DNA from: Butyricicoccus intestinisimiae
Lineage (GTDB): Bacteria > Bacillota > Clostridia > Oscillospirales > Butyricicoccaceae
DNA: 64,000 nucleotides
Direction: 5' to 3'
NCBI RefSeq assembly: GCF_018918345.1
Contig: NZ_JAHLQI010000003.1
Span: 62,001 to 126,000 of the forward strand
Shown here piece after piece: positions 9,745 through 18,628 of this stretch. Position numbers and translations under genes: made by a program. The first letter of the stretch is position 1; every line of letters begins with the position of its first letter. The notes beneath the pieces are model-generated. The model saw nothing but the letters and a program-made list of their open reading frames with translations. It was not told the DNA's origin and did no database searches.

Positions 9745-11259
9745 TTAGTCCAGCGGCTTCATGGTCGGGAACAGCAGGACATCGCGAATGGATGCGCTGT
9801 CGGTCAGGAACATAACCAAACGGTCAATGCCCATGCCCATGCCGCCCGTTGGCGGCATACCATATTCCAGAGCGCGCAGGAAGTCTTCGTCCATCATGTT
9901 CGCTTCGTCATCACCTGCATTGCGCAGCTCTACCTGACGCTCGAAGCGGCCTCTCTGGTCAACCGGATCATTCAGCTCAGAGAATGCATTGCACAGCTCG
10001 CGGCCGTATACAAAGCACTCGAAGCGCTCGGTCAGGCGCGGGTCAGATGCCTTGCGCTTTGCCAGCGGAGAAATTTCTACCGGATAATCCGTGATAAAGG
10101 TCGGCTGAATCAGATTTTCTTCTACGGTTGCATCGTAAACCATAGCGAGCAAATCGCCCCAGCTCTCCTTGTTCTTGTCGATTTCATAGCCGGCCTTCTT
10201 GCAAGCCTCCAGAGCCTGCTCGCCGTCCATTGCCATGAAGTCCATGCCGGAGTACTGCTTGACAGCCTCTGCCATGGTCATGCGCTTCCAGCCCTTGGAG
10301 AAGTCCAGCTCGGTGCCCTGATACATCACCTTGGTCGTGCCCAGAACCTTCTCGCAGCAGTGGATGACCATGTTCTCGGTCAAATCCATCATGCCGTTAT
10401 AGTCGGTATATGCCTGATAAATCTCAATGGTGGTGAACTCCGGATTGTGTCTGGTGTCCATGCCTTCGTTGCGGAAGATACGACCGATCTCATAGACACG
10501 CTCCATGCCGCCGACAATCAGTCGCTTCAAATGCAGCTCGGTCGCAATGCGCATGTACATGTCGATGTCCAGCGCGTTGTGATGCGTGATAAACGGACGC
10601 GCAGCAGCACCGCCCGGAATCGTGTTCAGACACGGTGTCTCTACTTCCATAAAGCCCTGGCTGTCACAGAAGTTGCGGATTTCGCGAACGATCTTCGAGC
10701 GGTTCTCAAAGGTGCGGCGCACTTCCGGATTGACAATCAAATCCACGTAACGGCGGCGATAGCGAATGTCGGTGTCCTTCAGACCGTGCCACTTTTCCGG
10801 CAGCGGGCGCAGGGACTTCGACAACAGCTGGAGCTTGTCCACGCGAACGGAAATTTCGCCCTTCTGGGTGCGGAATACTTCGCCCTCGATGCCGATGATA
10901 TCGCCAATGTCATACTTCTTAAACTGCTTGTACTCCTCGGTGCCCAGCAGATCGCGCTTGACGCACAGCTGGATGCGGCCATACCGGTCGGTGATGTCCG
11001 AGAAGGTCAGCTTGCCCATGATGCGCTTGCTCATCATGCGGCCTGCCAGACGGACGATTTTGCCTTCCATCTCCTCGAAGTTCTCGGTGATGTCCGTGGT
11101 ATAGTTGGTGCGGTCAAACCGAACTTCCGTAAACGGGTCCTTGCCCTCCTCCTGCATTGCCTGCAGTTTTGCGGTGCGGATCTCATACTCTTCGGATTCC
11201 GAGCGAACCGGCTTTGCGTTCTTCGGCTTGCTCTGTTCAGCAGCTGCGTTCTGATCCAT
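9745..11259 (-). CDS. lysS: Lysine--tRNA ligase (class II)
   Basis: Charges tRNA-Lys. The 504-residue protein has an N-terminal OB-fold anticodon-binding domain ([19 protein letters not shown], about residues 65-150). The class II catalytic core follows, with motif 2 [18 protein letters not shown] near 280 and motif 3 [16 protein letters not shown] near 480. The first ~25 residues ([15 protein letters not shown]) are a divergent tail. The ATG has AGGAGG upstream. It lies downstream of greA, a common Firmicutes pairing, with a hairpin between the two genes. Confidence 0.97.
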   Translation of the reverse strand: MDQNAAAEQSKPKNAKPVRSESEEYEIRTAKLQAMQEEGKDPFTEVRFDRTNYTTDITENFEEMEGKIVRLAGRMMSKRIMGKLTFSDITDRYGRIQLCVKRDLLGTEEYKQFKKYDIGDIIGIEGEVFRTQKGEISVRVDKLQLLSKSLRPLPEKWHGLKDTDIRYRRRYVDLIVNPEVRRTFENRSKIVREIRNFCDSQGFMEVETPCLNTIPGGAAARPFITHHNALDIDMYMRIATELHLKRLIVGGMERVYEIGRIFRNEGMDTRHNPEFTTIEIYQAYTDYNGMMDLTENMVIHCCEKVLGTTKVMYQGTELDFSKGWKRMTMAEAVKQYSGMDFMAMDGEQALEACKKAGYEIDKNKESWGDLLAMVYDATVEENLIQPTFITDYPVEISPLAKRKASDPRLTERFECFVYGRELCNAFSELNDPVDQRGRFERQVELRNAGDDEANMMDEDFLRALEYGMPPTGGMGMGIDRLVMFLTDSASIRDVLLFPTMKPLD

Positions 11260-11286
11260 GTTTTTCCTCCTAATTATAATGCAAAA

Positions 11287-11323
11287 GGACTGTCCGCCAT
11301 CCGTTCCGGCGTGGCAGACAGCC
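11287..11323 (-). terminator. Hairpin between greA and lysS
   Basis: The minus-strand RNA would read CTGTCTGCC, a 13-base loop, GGCGGACAG, then TCCTTTTGC. The stem has a single internal mismatch. The short U-run suggests a weak terminator or attenuator that lets a fraction of greA transcripts continue into lysS. Confidence 0.55.
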
Positions 11324-11339
11324 TGTTGTTGGTTCTTGT

Positions 11340-11816
11340 TTACTTCTGGATGTCGGTGATGCGGAACTTTACCACGCTGTCGTTCGGTGCTTCTACCTCG
11401 ACAACCTCGCCAACCTTGTGACCCAGAACAGCCTTGCCTACCGGAGATTCGTCAGAAATCAGACCAGCCATCGGGTCTGCTTCCTGCGAGCCGACAATAC
11501 GGTACTGCTCTTCGTCACCAAACTCCAGATCCTCAATCTTGAAGGTGCATCCCGGAGATACCTCATCTGCTGCGTACTCATCTGCTGCGATGATGACAGC
11601 CTTGGAGATCATGGTCTCCAGCTCCAGAATGCGGGAGTTTACCTTGCCCTGCTCATCCTTCGCTGCATGGTACTCTGCGTTCTCGGAAAGGTCGCCGAAA
11701 GAAAGGGCTTCCTTAATCTGCGCGGTGATTTCGCGCATGCGGACGGTGCTGAGGTACTCCTGCTCTTCCTTCAGCTTATCCAGACTTTCCTGTGTCATTC
11801 TATACTCTTGTTTCAT
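11340..11816 (-). CDS. greA: Transcription elongation factor GreA
   Basis: Rescues backtracked RNA polymerase by stimulating transcript cleavage. The 158-residue protein has the N-terminal coiled-coil domain, with the tip acidic residues in [18 protein letters not shown] near residue 42, and the C-terminal FKBP-like domain ending [17 protein letters not shown]. The ATG is preceded by GAGGGG. A strong sigma-A-type promoter lies about 70 bp upstream, so greA leads the greA-lysS unit. Confidence 0.97.
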   Translation of the reverse strand: MKQEYRMTQESLDKLKEEQEYLSTVRMREITAQIKEALSFGDLSENAEYHAAKDEQGKVNSRILELETMISKAVIIAADEYAADEVSPGCTFKIEDLEFGDEEQYRIVGSQEADPMAGLISDESPVGKAVLGHKVGEVVEVEAPNDSVVKFRITDIQK

Positions 11817-11886
11817 GGAATGTTTCCCCTCGATCTATTACAGATTTTTCATCAGATATCGTTTATGCAAACGTGCCTTGTTATTC

Positions 11887-11915
11887 ATTATATAAATCCC
11901 ATCGTATGATGTCAA
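11887..11915 (-). promoter_or_regulatory. Promoter of greA-lysS
   Basis: On the minus strand the perfect -35 hexamer TTGACA (11910-11915) is separated by 17 bp from the perfect -10 hexamer TATAAT (11887-11892). The predicted transcript start lies about 65 bp before the greA ATG. Confidence 0.85.
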
Positions 11916-11934
11916 GCACGTGTTGTACCGATTT

Positions 11935-13131
11935 TCACTTTTTCAGCACAGAAATTGCCGCTTGCAGCTGGTCATCTTCGCTGTCCCGCAGCACATAGAA
12001 GTGCTCTTTTTTCTCGTCGCTCAGGTCTGCTTGCTTGTCCGGCGTCACGCCTTTTCCAATCAAGCTGACGCCCTTCGGCGTGTAGTAACAGTGCGTCGAA
12101 ATATTCAGGCAGCCGCCGTTGGACAGCTCAAAGCCCTGCTGGGAGTATCCCTTGCCGACGGTCTTTTCTCCGACAATCGTTGCCTTGCCGTATTCCTGCA
12201 GCGCAGCCGCGAAAAACTCCGCCGCGCTGTACGAATCCGCATTGACGAGCACCGCCATCGGCAAATCCACCGCGTTTGCATCCGATGTATATTCTTCGGT
12301 CTTTCCCGCTTTGTCTTTGAGCGAAATAATTTTTCCCTCCGGCAGCAGCGTGTCCAGACAATTGACCAGTGCCGTCAGCTGTCCGCCCGGATTGTTGCGC
12401 AGGTCAAACAGCAAGCTGGCTGCGCCCTGCTTCTGCATTTCTTTGACAGCGGCATCAAACTGCTCATCGGTATTGTCTGCAAACTTCTCAATCCGAATGT
12501 ATCCAATCTGATTGTCCAGCATACGCGATGTCACATGAATTTGCTCATATTCCGCGCGCGTTACAGACAGCGTGACATCCTGATTCGTTGCATATTGGTG
12601 AATGCCCAGCTGCACAACGCCGCCCGCCTTGCCGCGGACTGCGGCAACCGCCTTGTCATAGCTGCCAAAATCGTCTATGCGCTTGCCGTTGATGGCTGTA
12701 ATTTTATCGTAGCAGCCAATGCCCGCCTTTTGTGCCGGAGAATCGGTCGCCACCGTGTTTACATATAAATAATGTGTGCCATCGTCATTTTCCAGATAGC
12801 TGACGGTCACGCCGATGCCCACGGTGGAATCTGCCGAAGATTCCCGATAGCTCTGATAATATTCCGGCGTCATATAACTTGTCCAGCGGTCACCGAGCCC
12901 CTGTGCATATCCTGTCAGTGCGCCGTTGATGAGGTCATCCGTGTCGTAATCCTCGCCGACAAAGTATTTCTGGCTGATGCTGTCCGCCTGCCGCAGAACA
13001 TCATAGATTTCTCCAGCCTGTCCGCTCGGATGCACGGCGTGATACACAACCACGCCGGTGACCAGTCCGCCCGCAATCGTTGCCGCCGCGCCGGCAGCCA
13101 CTGCCCGACGCAGCGATACCATGCGTTTCAA
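11935..13131 (-). CDS. S41-family carboxyl-terminal processing protease (CtpA-like)
   Basis: A membrane-anchored serine protease of the extracytoplasmic face. An N-terminal hydrophobic anchor (AAGAAATIAGGLVTGVVVYH) is followed by a PDZ domain around residues 95-185 (IGIGVTVSYL, DSPAQKAGIGCYDKITAING). The S41 catalytic domain carries the nucleophile Ser in NADSYSAAEFF and the general-base Lys in VGEKTVGKGYS. The start is TTG at 13131, with AAGGAAG ten bases upstream. The gene is monocistronic, bounded upstream by a strong hairpin. Substrates are unknown; relatives process envelope or sporulation proteins. Confidence 0.92.
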   Translation of the reverse strand: MKRMVSLRRAVAAGAAATIAGGLVTGVVVYHAVHPSGQAGEIYDVLRQADSISQKYFVGEDYDTDDLINGALTGYAQGLGDRWTSYMTPEYYQSYRESSADSTVGIGVTVSYLENDDGTHYLYVNTVATDSPAQKAGIGCYDKITAINGKRIDDFGSYDKAVAAVRGKAGGVVQLGIHQYATNQDVTLSVTRAEYEQIHVTSRMLDNQIGYIRIEKFADNTDEQFDAAVKEMQKQGAASLLFDLRNNPGGQLTALVNCLDTLLPEGKIISLKDKAGKTEEYTSDANAVDLPMAVLVNADSYSAAEFFAAALQEYGKATIVGEKTVGKGYSQQGFELSNGGCLNISTHCYYTPKGVSLIGKGVTPDKQADLSDEKKEHFYVLRDSEDDQLQAAISVLKK

Positions 13132-13178
13132 ATCGCTCTCGCTTCCTTTCGTATGAAATCATCTCTATAAAAAGAATA

Positions 13179-13198
13179 CCGCAGGACAAAGCCTGCGG
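13179..13198 (-). terminator. Terminator of the regulator/small-protein unit
   Basis: Arms CCGCAGG and CCTGCGG with a six-base loop. On the minus strand the stem is followed by TATTCTTTTTAT. It separates the PucR-type regulator and 31-residue protein from the S41 protease gene. A T-rich stretch on the other side could also stop plus-strand transcripts. Confidence 0.8.
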
Positions 13199-13245
13199 CA
13201 ACTATTTTTTGCTGTGTTCACAAAAATATCAAATTTTGTGCGCCC

Positions 13246-13341
13246 TCAAAACAGAACGGAAACCGAGCTGAGCAGCATCAATACGACCAAAATCAGCGCG
13301 ACAACCGCCATAATACGTTTTGCAGTCGTTGGTTTAATCAA
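13246..13341 (-). CDS. 31-residue single-pass membrane protein
   Basis: A short open frame starts at TTG (13341) with the ribosome binding site GAGGTG seven bases upstream. The product begins MIKPTTAKRIM, continues as one hydrophobic helix rich in Val/Leu/Ala/Ile, and ends SSVSVLF. The positively charged N-terminus predicts a cytoplasmic N-terminus. It lies 23 bp downstream of the PucR/CdaR-type regulator and directly before a strong terminator, so it is probably co-transcribed with it. No family is recognised. Support is the ribosome binding site, the clean hydrophobic profile and the position; a chance frame is still possible. Confidence 0.6.
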   Translation of the reverse strand: MIKPTTAKRIMAVVALILVVLMLLSSVSVLF

Positions 13342-13364
13342 AAAATTTCACCTCGATTACAAGA

Positions 13365-14459
13365 TTACAGGCGTCCAGCCTCACGAGAAGCCAAGTACTT
13401 GCGTACCATCAGCGCAACCTTAAATACAATCGCATGGTCGAATTCACGCAGATCCAAGCCCGTCAGCTTTTTAATTTTCTCCAGACGGTAAACCAGCGTG
13501 TTTCTGTGTACAAACAGCTTACGAGAGGTCTCAGACACGTTCAGGTTGTTTTCAAAGAACTTCTGGATGGTGAACAGGGTCTCCTGATCCAATGCGTCAA
13601 TCGAGCCCTTCTTAAAAATTTCGTTCAGGAACATCTCGCACAGGGTCGTCGGCAACTGATAAATCAGACGCGCCAAGCCCAGCGTGTCATAATTGACAAT
13701 GTTCTGCTCGTTGTCGAATACGACGCCGACTTCCAGCGCAGTCTGTGCTTCCTTGAAGGATTTTGCAACGTCCTTGAGCTGGCTGCAAACGGTACCGATA
13801 CCGATCAGGCACTTAATCTGCAGTTCATTCTCCAAGGTCTCCTCGATGCCCTTGGCAATCTTCATGAGTTCCTTGTCGTCGATGGTCGGTTTTACTTCCT
13901 TGACAAGAACGATATCATTTTCATTGATGTGCAGGACAAAGTCGTGCTGCTTATCCGGGAACAGCCCCTGAATGACGTCCAGTGCAGCGACGTCCGCATG
14001 TTCTTCCTGACGAACCAGGAATACGGCGCGGGTGGTGTCTCCCTCAAAGTGCAGCTCGCGGGACTTAATATAAATATCTCCCGGCAGGATATTATCGAGA
14101 ATGATGTTCTTGATAAATGTAGCCTTGTCGTGCTTTTCGTCGTACAGCGTCTTGATGTTGCTGACGGCAATCGCTGCCATCGAGCAGATGCTGCGGGCAT
14201 TTTCGTCTTCGCCGTGTACAAACACTGCGTACTCAAAACGAGTCGAACGGTCTGCAACCGGACGATAAGTATATCCGCCAAAGCGAATCATGTCACCGAC
14301 ATAGGACAGCTCAGCTGCTGCGTCCTCGCGCATCTCACCGATCCGTTTGAGGTCGGTACAGGCCACGACTGCGCCGCTGGCATTGATAATGCCGATTGTG
14401 CGGTCAACCGCATCTTTCATCTGTAAAATTATAGACTGAAACATTCTTGATGCCATCAT
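13365..14459 (-). CDS. PucR/CdaR-family transcriptional regulator
   Basis: A 364-residue regulator related to carbohydrate-diacid and purine catabolism activators. The N-terminal ~110 residues look like a sugar-diacid/GAF-type sensor (IIDASGA-like IINASGAVVACTDLKRIG). A middle GGDEF-related region (LIGIGTVCSQLKDVAKSFKEA near 220) is typical of the family. The C-terminal helix-turn-helix (FFENNLNVSETSRKLFVHRN, about 310-345) is the PucR-type DNA-binding domain. The start is ATG-ATG preceded by AGGGTG. No metabolic target gene is adjacent, so the ligand cannot be inferred. The 232 bp upstream hold a TATAAT-like element but no clear -35. Confidence 0.88.
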   Translation of the reverse strand: MMASRMFQSIILQMKDAVDRTIGIINASGAVVACTDLKRIGEMREDAAAELSYVGDMIRFGGYTYRPVADRSTRFEYAVFVHGEDENARSICSMAAIAVSNIKTLYDEKHDKATFIKNIILDNILPGDIYIKSRELHFEGDTTRAVFLVRQEEHADVAALDVIQGLFPDKQHDFVLHINENDIVLVKEVKPTIDDKELMKIAKGIEETLENELQIKCLIGIGTVCSQLKDVAKSFKEAQTALEVGVVFDNEQNIVNYDTLGLARLIYQLPTTLCEMFLNEIFKKGSIDALDQETLFTIQKFFENNLNVSETSRKLFVHRNTLVYRLEKIKKLTGLDLREFDHAIVFKVALMVRKYLASREAGRL

Positions 14460-14691
14460 ACTTCACCCTTCTTCAACGAAATTGTTTTCTGTACCCGCAT
14501 ATTCTGCTGAAATCCTGCACTTGTCAGCAGCTGTTTTTATCCGCGGGAGCAAAACCATCACCAATCATATTGACAGCAAAACGCTGTCCTATCGTTCACT
14601 TTTTTTATTATATCACAAATCGACAGAAATTTGTACAAAAATTTTGACTTTATTTTGTCGACTTTTCCCTATGTAACGTGATTGCTTTTTC

Positions 14692-15432
14692 TCAGCCGTC
14701 TTTTCCCGCCTGGCAGGCGAGCAACTGTGCAATTTCCTCCTGCGTCAGTTCTCTCCACTGTCCCGGCTGCAGTGCCGCATCCAGTTTGAGCGGGCCTTCC
14801 GACAAGCGTTTCAGCGTCTTGACCGGCGCACCGCGGGATGCCAGCATGCGCCGCACCTGATGATACTTGCCCTCATGAACCGTTACCAAAACCTCGGCGT
14901 ACCCTTCGCGCGCTTCGCAGATTTCCAGCTTTGCCGGCCGGCAGCGCGTGCCGTCGCGCAGTGTGATACCCTGCGCAAATGCCTGTACATCGGTATCGCC
15001 CAATGCGCCCTCCGTCTGCGCCCGATAGACTTTATCTACCGCGTGCTTGGGCGAGGTCAGCGCATGTCCCAGTGCACCGTCATCCGTCAGCAGCAGCAGT
15101 CCGGATGTGTCCTTGTCCAGCCGTCCAATCGGAAACACGCCGCGCTTTTTATAGCCGGCAGGCAGAAGATCCAGCACGGTTTGTTGTTCTCTGTCCTCGG
15201 TTGCAGACAGCACGCCAAGCGGCTTATGCATCATCAGATATACATGCGTCTGATAGCTGACCGTCTGTCCGCAAAAGCAAATCCGCGCGGTTTCCGGATC
15301 TACTTTTTGGGAGGCGTCCCGACACACCGCACCGTCAATGACAATCGCACCGCGTTTTGCCGCTGCCGCCGCTTCCCTGCGGGAACACAGTCCCATCGCC
15401 GTGAGCAGTTTGTCTATTCGCTGTGCCGCCAC
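14692..15432 (-). CDS. RsuA/RluB-type rRNA pseudouridine synthase
   Basis: Isomerises a specific uridine in rRNA. An N-terminal S4 RNA-binding domain (RIDKLLTAMGLCSRREAAAA) precedes the catalytic domain with GRLDKDTSGLLLLTDDG, whose Asp is the catalytic residue (about residue 105). The motif EGKYHQVRRMLASRG follows near 210. I place the start at GTG 15432 because AGGAGG sits seven bases upstream; an upstream TTG would leave that site inside the gene. The 246-residue product fits RsuA (16S) or RluB (23S), which cannot be separated by eye. Confidence 0.92.
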   Translation of the reverse strand: MAAQRIDKLLTAMGLCSRREAAAAAKRGAIVIDGAVCRDASQKVDPETARICFCGQTVSYQTHVYLMMHKPLGVLSATEDREQQTVLDLLPAGYKKRGVFPIGRLDKDTSGLLLLTDDGALGHALTSPKHAVDKVYRAQTEGALGDTDVQAFAQGITLRDGTRCRPAKLEICEAREGYAEVLVTVHEGKYHQVRRMLASRGAPVKTLKRLSEGPLKLDAALQPGQWRELTQEEIAQLLACQAGKDG

Positions 15433-15513
15433 TTCATCGCCTCCTGCCAATAATCAAGAGCATTATATCACCTTTGGTACATTTGCACAAGAGTGTTTTC
15501 AAAAAAATATAAA

Positions 15514-15537
15514 AGCAGGCGGGATTTCTCGCCTGCT
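15514..15537 (-). terminator. Terminator after the DUF4830 gene
   Basis: Arms AGCAGGCG and CGCCTGCT enclose eight bases. On the minus strand the stem is followed by TTTATATTTTTTT, a strong U-tract. Confidence 0.85.
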
Positions 15538-15576
15538 TCTTTGGGCAATGTGTTGATTTTGCGAAAAAAGCTGTTG

Positions 15577-16149
15577 TCAGGATGCACCAGAATCCGCTTG
15601 GCTGCTTGTGGATTCTGACGTATCCTTTGTGTCATTTGACTTCTGTCCGGTGCGATCCATCAGCCCGCGCGTAAAGCCGCCGTCCGTCTTCATGGAGCAA
15701 ATATCCCCCGCAACGATTTTTCCTCGATAGATCAGCAATTCCGCCAAAACATCCGATTCTTCTGAATTTGTGACGGAGTAAACGACCTGCTTGACGCGTT
15801 TGCCTTTGAGCTTCTCCAAGTCAAATCCCTGCCGCGCCTGTAAGTCCGCATAGCTCTGATAGGTCTCGTCGAAATCCGACGGAATAATCACTTCCCGCAC
15901 CGTGCAGGACGCGGCATCCACTTCCCATCCGCACGCTTTTAGGTATGCTGTGCGCTCCTCGTCTGTCAGTGCCAGCGTTGAAACCGTCTGCTGCGCAGCG
16001 TCGTTTGCCTCGCTGTCCGCACGATTTCCCATCGCCGCCACATCTCCTGCCAAGTGTGCCGCCGCGCCCGCCGTCAGCAGCAGCGCCGCCGTCACCGCAA
16101 TGCCAAAGAAAAGCTTCCGCTTACTGAATTTCGCCGTTATGATAAACAT
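15577..16149 (-). CDS. DUF4830-containing membrane-anchored protein
   Basis: A 190-residue protein of unknown function. An N-terminal positively charged segment and one hydrophobic helix (LFFGIAVTAALLLTAGAAAH) anchor it, with the rest probably outside. The block TAYLKACGWEVDAASCTV followed by VIIPSDFDETYQSYADLQ and QGFDLEKLKGKRVKQVVY matches the DUF4830 family as I know it. The C-terminus is Ser/Thr/Asp-rich and disordered. The ATG at 16149 was chosen because AAGGAG lies ten bases upstream. It sits between two terminators and is probably its own unit. Confidence 0.8.
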   Translation of the reverse strand: MFIITAKFSKRKLFFGIAVTAALLLTAGAAAHLAGDVAAMGNRADSEANDAAQQTVSTLALTDEERTAYLKACGWEVDAASCTVREVIIPSDFDETYQSYADLQARQGFDLEKLKGKRVKQVVYSVTNSEESDVLAELLIYRGKIVAGDICSMKTDGGFTRGLMDRTGQKSNDTKDTSESTSSQADSGAS

Positions 16150-16228
16150 AGTTTTCCCGCTCCTTGCCGTCTGTTCCAGCTGTTTCTGGTACAGCGTATG
16201 CACGCCACGGAACATTTATGATGCAAAC

Positions 16229-16257
16229 AAGCCCCTCCGGAAAATCCGGAGGGGCTT
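16229..16257 (-). terminator. Terminator after the EF-G paralogue
   Basis: Arms of 12 bp, AAGCCCCTCCGG and CCGGAGGGGCTT, with a five-base loop lie 14 bp beyond the stop codon. The following bases (GTTTGC on the minus strand) are only moderately T-rich, but the stem is very stable. Confidence 0.75.
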
Positions 16258-16271
16258 GGATACAGCATGTT

Positions 16272-18329
16272 TTACTGTGCCTGTGCAGCTTCGATAACCT
16301 TCTCCTGCACTGCCGGAGGCGCGTCCTCATAGCGCTCAAACGCGGATTCAAAGGAACCTCTGCCCTGCGTCATCGAACGCAGCGTGATCGCGTAGTCGCT
16401 GATTTCTGCCATCGGCACTTCGGCAAGAATTTCCTGTCCGTCATCGGTCGGGTTCATGCCCATGATGCGGCCGCGGCGCTTGTTGATGTCACCGATGACA
16501 TCGCCCATGTACGAATCCGGAATGTAAACCTTCATCGAGCAAATCGGCTCCATAATAACCGGCTTTGCCTGTGGGATGCCCGCCTTATACGCCAGCTTGG
16601 CAGCCATCTTGAACGACAGCTCGTTGGAGTCTACATCATGATAGGAGCCGTCAAGCAGAATTGCCTTCAAGCCAACCATCGGATAGCCGGCCAGCACACC
16701 GTGCTCCATGGCCTCCCGAACGCCCTTGTCAACCGCCGGATGGAAGTTCTTCGGAACTGATCCGCCAAAAATACGTTCTTCAAATACATAATCGCCGTCT
16801 GCATACGGCTCAAAGGTCATCTTGACGTGTCCATACTGACCGTGACCGCCCGACTGCTTCTTATGCTTGCCTTCCACCGTAACCGATGCGCGAATCTTCT
16901 CGCGATACGGAACAATCGGCTTGCTCAGCACCGGCTCTGCGCCAAAGCGGGACTGCAGCTTGGAGCAAATGACATCCAGATGAATGTCACCCATGCCGCT
17001 CAGCAGGCTCTGATGCGTCTCCGGATTGATGGTAAAGCCAAAGGTCGGATCTTCATCCGCGAGCTTGGTGAGACCCGCTGCGATTTTTTCTTCGCCGCCC
17101 TTGGTTTTCGGCGCGATTGCCTGTGTATAGCACGGCTTTGCAAACTGTACCGGTGTCAGATTGACTGCGCGCACACTCATCGACAGCGTATCACCGGTCT
17201 TTGTGGTCGCGAGCTTGGATACGGCACCGATATCGCCGCAGGTAATTTCCTTGACTTCGGTTGCCTTCTTGCCGCAAATCGAGTACAGATGACCAATCTT
17301 TTCCGTGGCATCCATGCGATGATTGAGCAGCGTCATATCCTGCTTGACGGAACCGGCAACAACCTTGAAGTAGCTGAATCTGCCGTACTGATCCGCAGTG
17401 GTCTTGAACACAAATGCACACGGCGTGCCGTTCGGGTTGCACGGAATCTCAACGAGATCGTCGCCTTCCTCGCAAACTTCTACTTCGCCCTGATCTGGAG
17501 ACGGCATGTAATCGCAGATGCCCTTGAGCGTTGCAACGGTGCCGATGCCGGTCGCTGCAGTGCCGCAGAATACCGGAATAACCGCGCGCTCAAGCACGCC
17601 CTGACGCAGACCGGCAATCAGTTCTTCATCCGAGAACTCCTCGCCTGCGAAATAACGCTCCATCAGGTCCTCCGACAGCTCTGCCACGCTCTCGCACAGA
17701 GCGGCGCGCTGCTGGTCAACCTTTGCCATCATGGCTTCCGGAATCGCAACCTCCTTGCGTTCGTTGCCCTCCATATGGTACGCCTTGCGGATGACACAGT
17801 CGACAACGCCGACGGTCTCGCGGTTGCCCTCGAAAATCGGGATAACGATCGGAACAACGTGTGCGCCGAACGCCTTCTGCAGCTTATGCAGCGATGTATC
17901 ATAATCGGAATTTTCTTCGTCAATTTTAGAAATATAAAACGCACACGGCTTGCCCTGATCTGCCAGACGCTTCCACGCCTTTTCCGTGCCAACGCTCGGT
18001 CCGGACTTGCCCGGAACGACAATCAAACCGGATTCGCACACGCGCAGTGCGCTCTGTACTTCGCCTTCAAAATCAAAGAAGCCCGGCGTGTCCAGCATGT
18101 TGATCTTGCAATCGCCGTATTCTACCGGCGCCACTGCGGTGGAAATCGAGAACTTTCTGCGGATCTCCTCCGGGTCATAGTCACAAACGGTATTTCCGTC
18201 CGCGATCTTTCCCATGCGGTCTGTCGCCTTGGTCATATACAGCATGCTTTCGATCAGGGAAGTCTTGCCTTCTCCGCCGTGTCCCATTACACAAACGTTG
18301 CGGATTTTATCTACAGAATATACGTTCAA
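16272..18329 (-). CDS. Elongation factor G-like GTPase (EF-G2 type)
   Basis: A translational GTPase of the EF-G superfamily but not the canonical FusA. The P-loop is GHGGEGKTSLIE instead of AHIDAGKTT, the G3 motif is DTPGFFDFEGEV and G4 is SKID. Domains II-V follow, with GSVPKNFHPAVDKGVREA marking the domain IV region. ATG-GAA-TCG-TTG lies just after AAGGAG; the ATG at 18338 is too close to that site, so the TTG at 18329 is preferred (685 residues). Relatives occur beside a normal FusA, and their role in translocation or recycling is unclear. It stands alone with its own promoter and terminator. Confidence 0.85.
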   Translation of the reverse strand: MNVYSVDKIRNVCVMGHGGEGKTSLIESMLYMTKATDRMGKIADGNTVCDYDPEEIRRKFSISTAVAPVEYGDCKINMLDTPGFFDFEGEVQSALRVCESGLIVVPGKSGPSVGTEKAWKRLADQGKPCAFYISKIDEENSDYDTSLHKLQKAFGAHVVPIVIPIFEGNRETVGVVDCVIRKAYHMEGNERKEVAIPEAMMAKVDQQRAALCESVAELSEDLMERYFAGEEFSDEELIAGLRQGVLERAVIPVFCGTAATGIGTVATLKGICDYMPSPDQGEVEVCEEGDDLVEIPCNPNGTPCAFVFKTTADQYGRFSYFKVVAGSVKQDMTLLNHRMDATEKIGHLYSICGKKATEVKEITCGDIGAVSKLATTKTGDTLSMSVRAVNLTPVQFAKPCYTQAIAPKTKGGEEKIAAGLTKLADEDPTFGFTINPETHQSLLSGMGDIHLDVICSKLQSRFGAEPVLSKPIVPYREKIRASVTVEGKHKKQSGGHGQYGHVKMTFEPYADGDYVFEERIFGGSVPKNFHPAVDKGVREAMEHGVLAGYPMVGLKAILLDGSYHDVDSNELSFKMAAKLAYKAGIPQAKPVIMEPICSMKVYIPDSYMGDVIGDINKRRGRIMGMNPTDDGQEILAEVPMAEISDYAITLRSMTQGRGSFESAFERYEDAPPAVQEKVIEAAQAQ

Positions 18330-18387
18330 CGATTCCATCTCCTTAACTTTTCTTATCCAGAACGGGATGCCCGTCCTCATGTTCGTA

Positions 18388-18416
18388 ATTATACCCTACT
18401 TTCACCATTATCGCAA
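18388..18416 (-). promoter_or_regulatory. Promoter of the EF-G paralogue
   Basis: On the minus strand TTGCGA (18411-18416), a 17-bp spacer and TATAAT (18388-18393) form a good sigma-A-type promoter, giving a leader of roughly 50 bases. Confidence 0.75.
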
Positions 18417-18579
18417 GCAAAACATTGTGAATTTTCTCCAAATGTTTCGCAAGTCTTTTACGAACATCACCAGAACCCGTCAATTTTTTCGCACTTAAAC
18501 CGTGCTTTATGCACAAAATCACGCATTTTTCGCATAAAAGCACCGCTGGCACAGATTTGAAAATTTTCTGTAAAAAAAG

Positions 18580-18624
18580 AAACGGAGACTTCCCGCCCGA
18601 AAACCAGGCGTTCTGTCTCCGTTT
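18580..18624 (-). terminator. Terminator of rlmB/repeat-protein operon
   Basis: Arms AAACGGAGAC and GTCTCCGTTT enclose a 25-base loop that itself holds a weak GCC/GGC pairing. The stem is followed by a T-run on both strands, so it could act in both directions. It starts five bases after the 1421-residue protein's stop codon. Confidence 0.85.
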
Positions 18625-18628
18625 TTTC

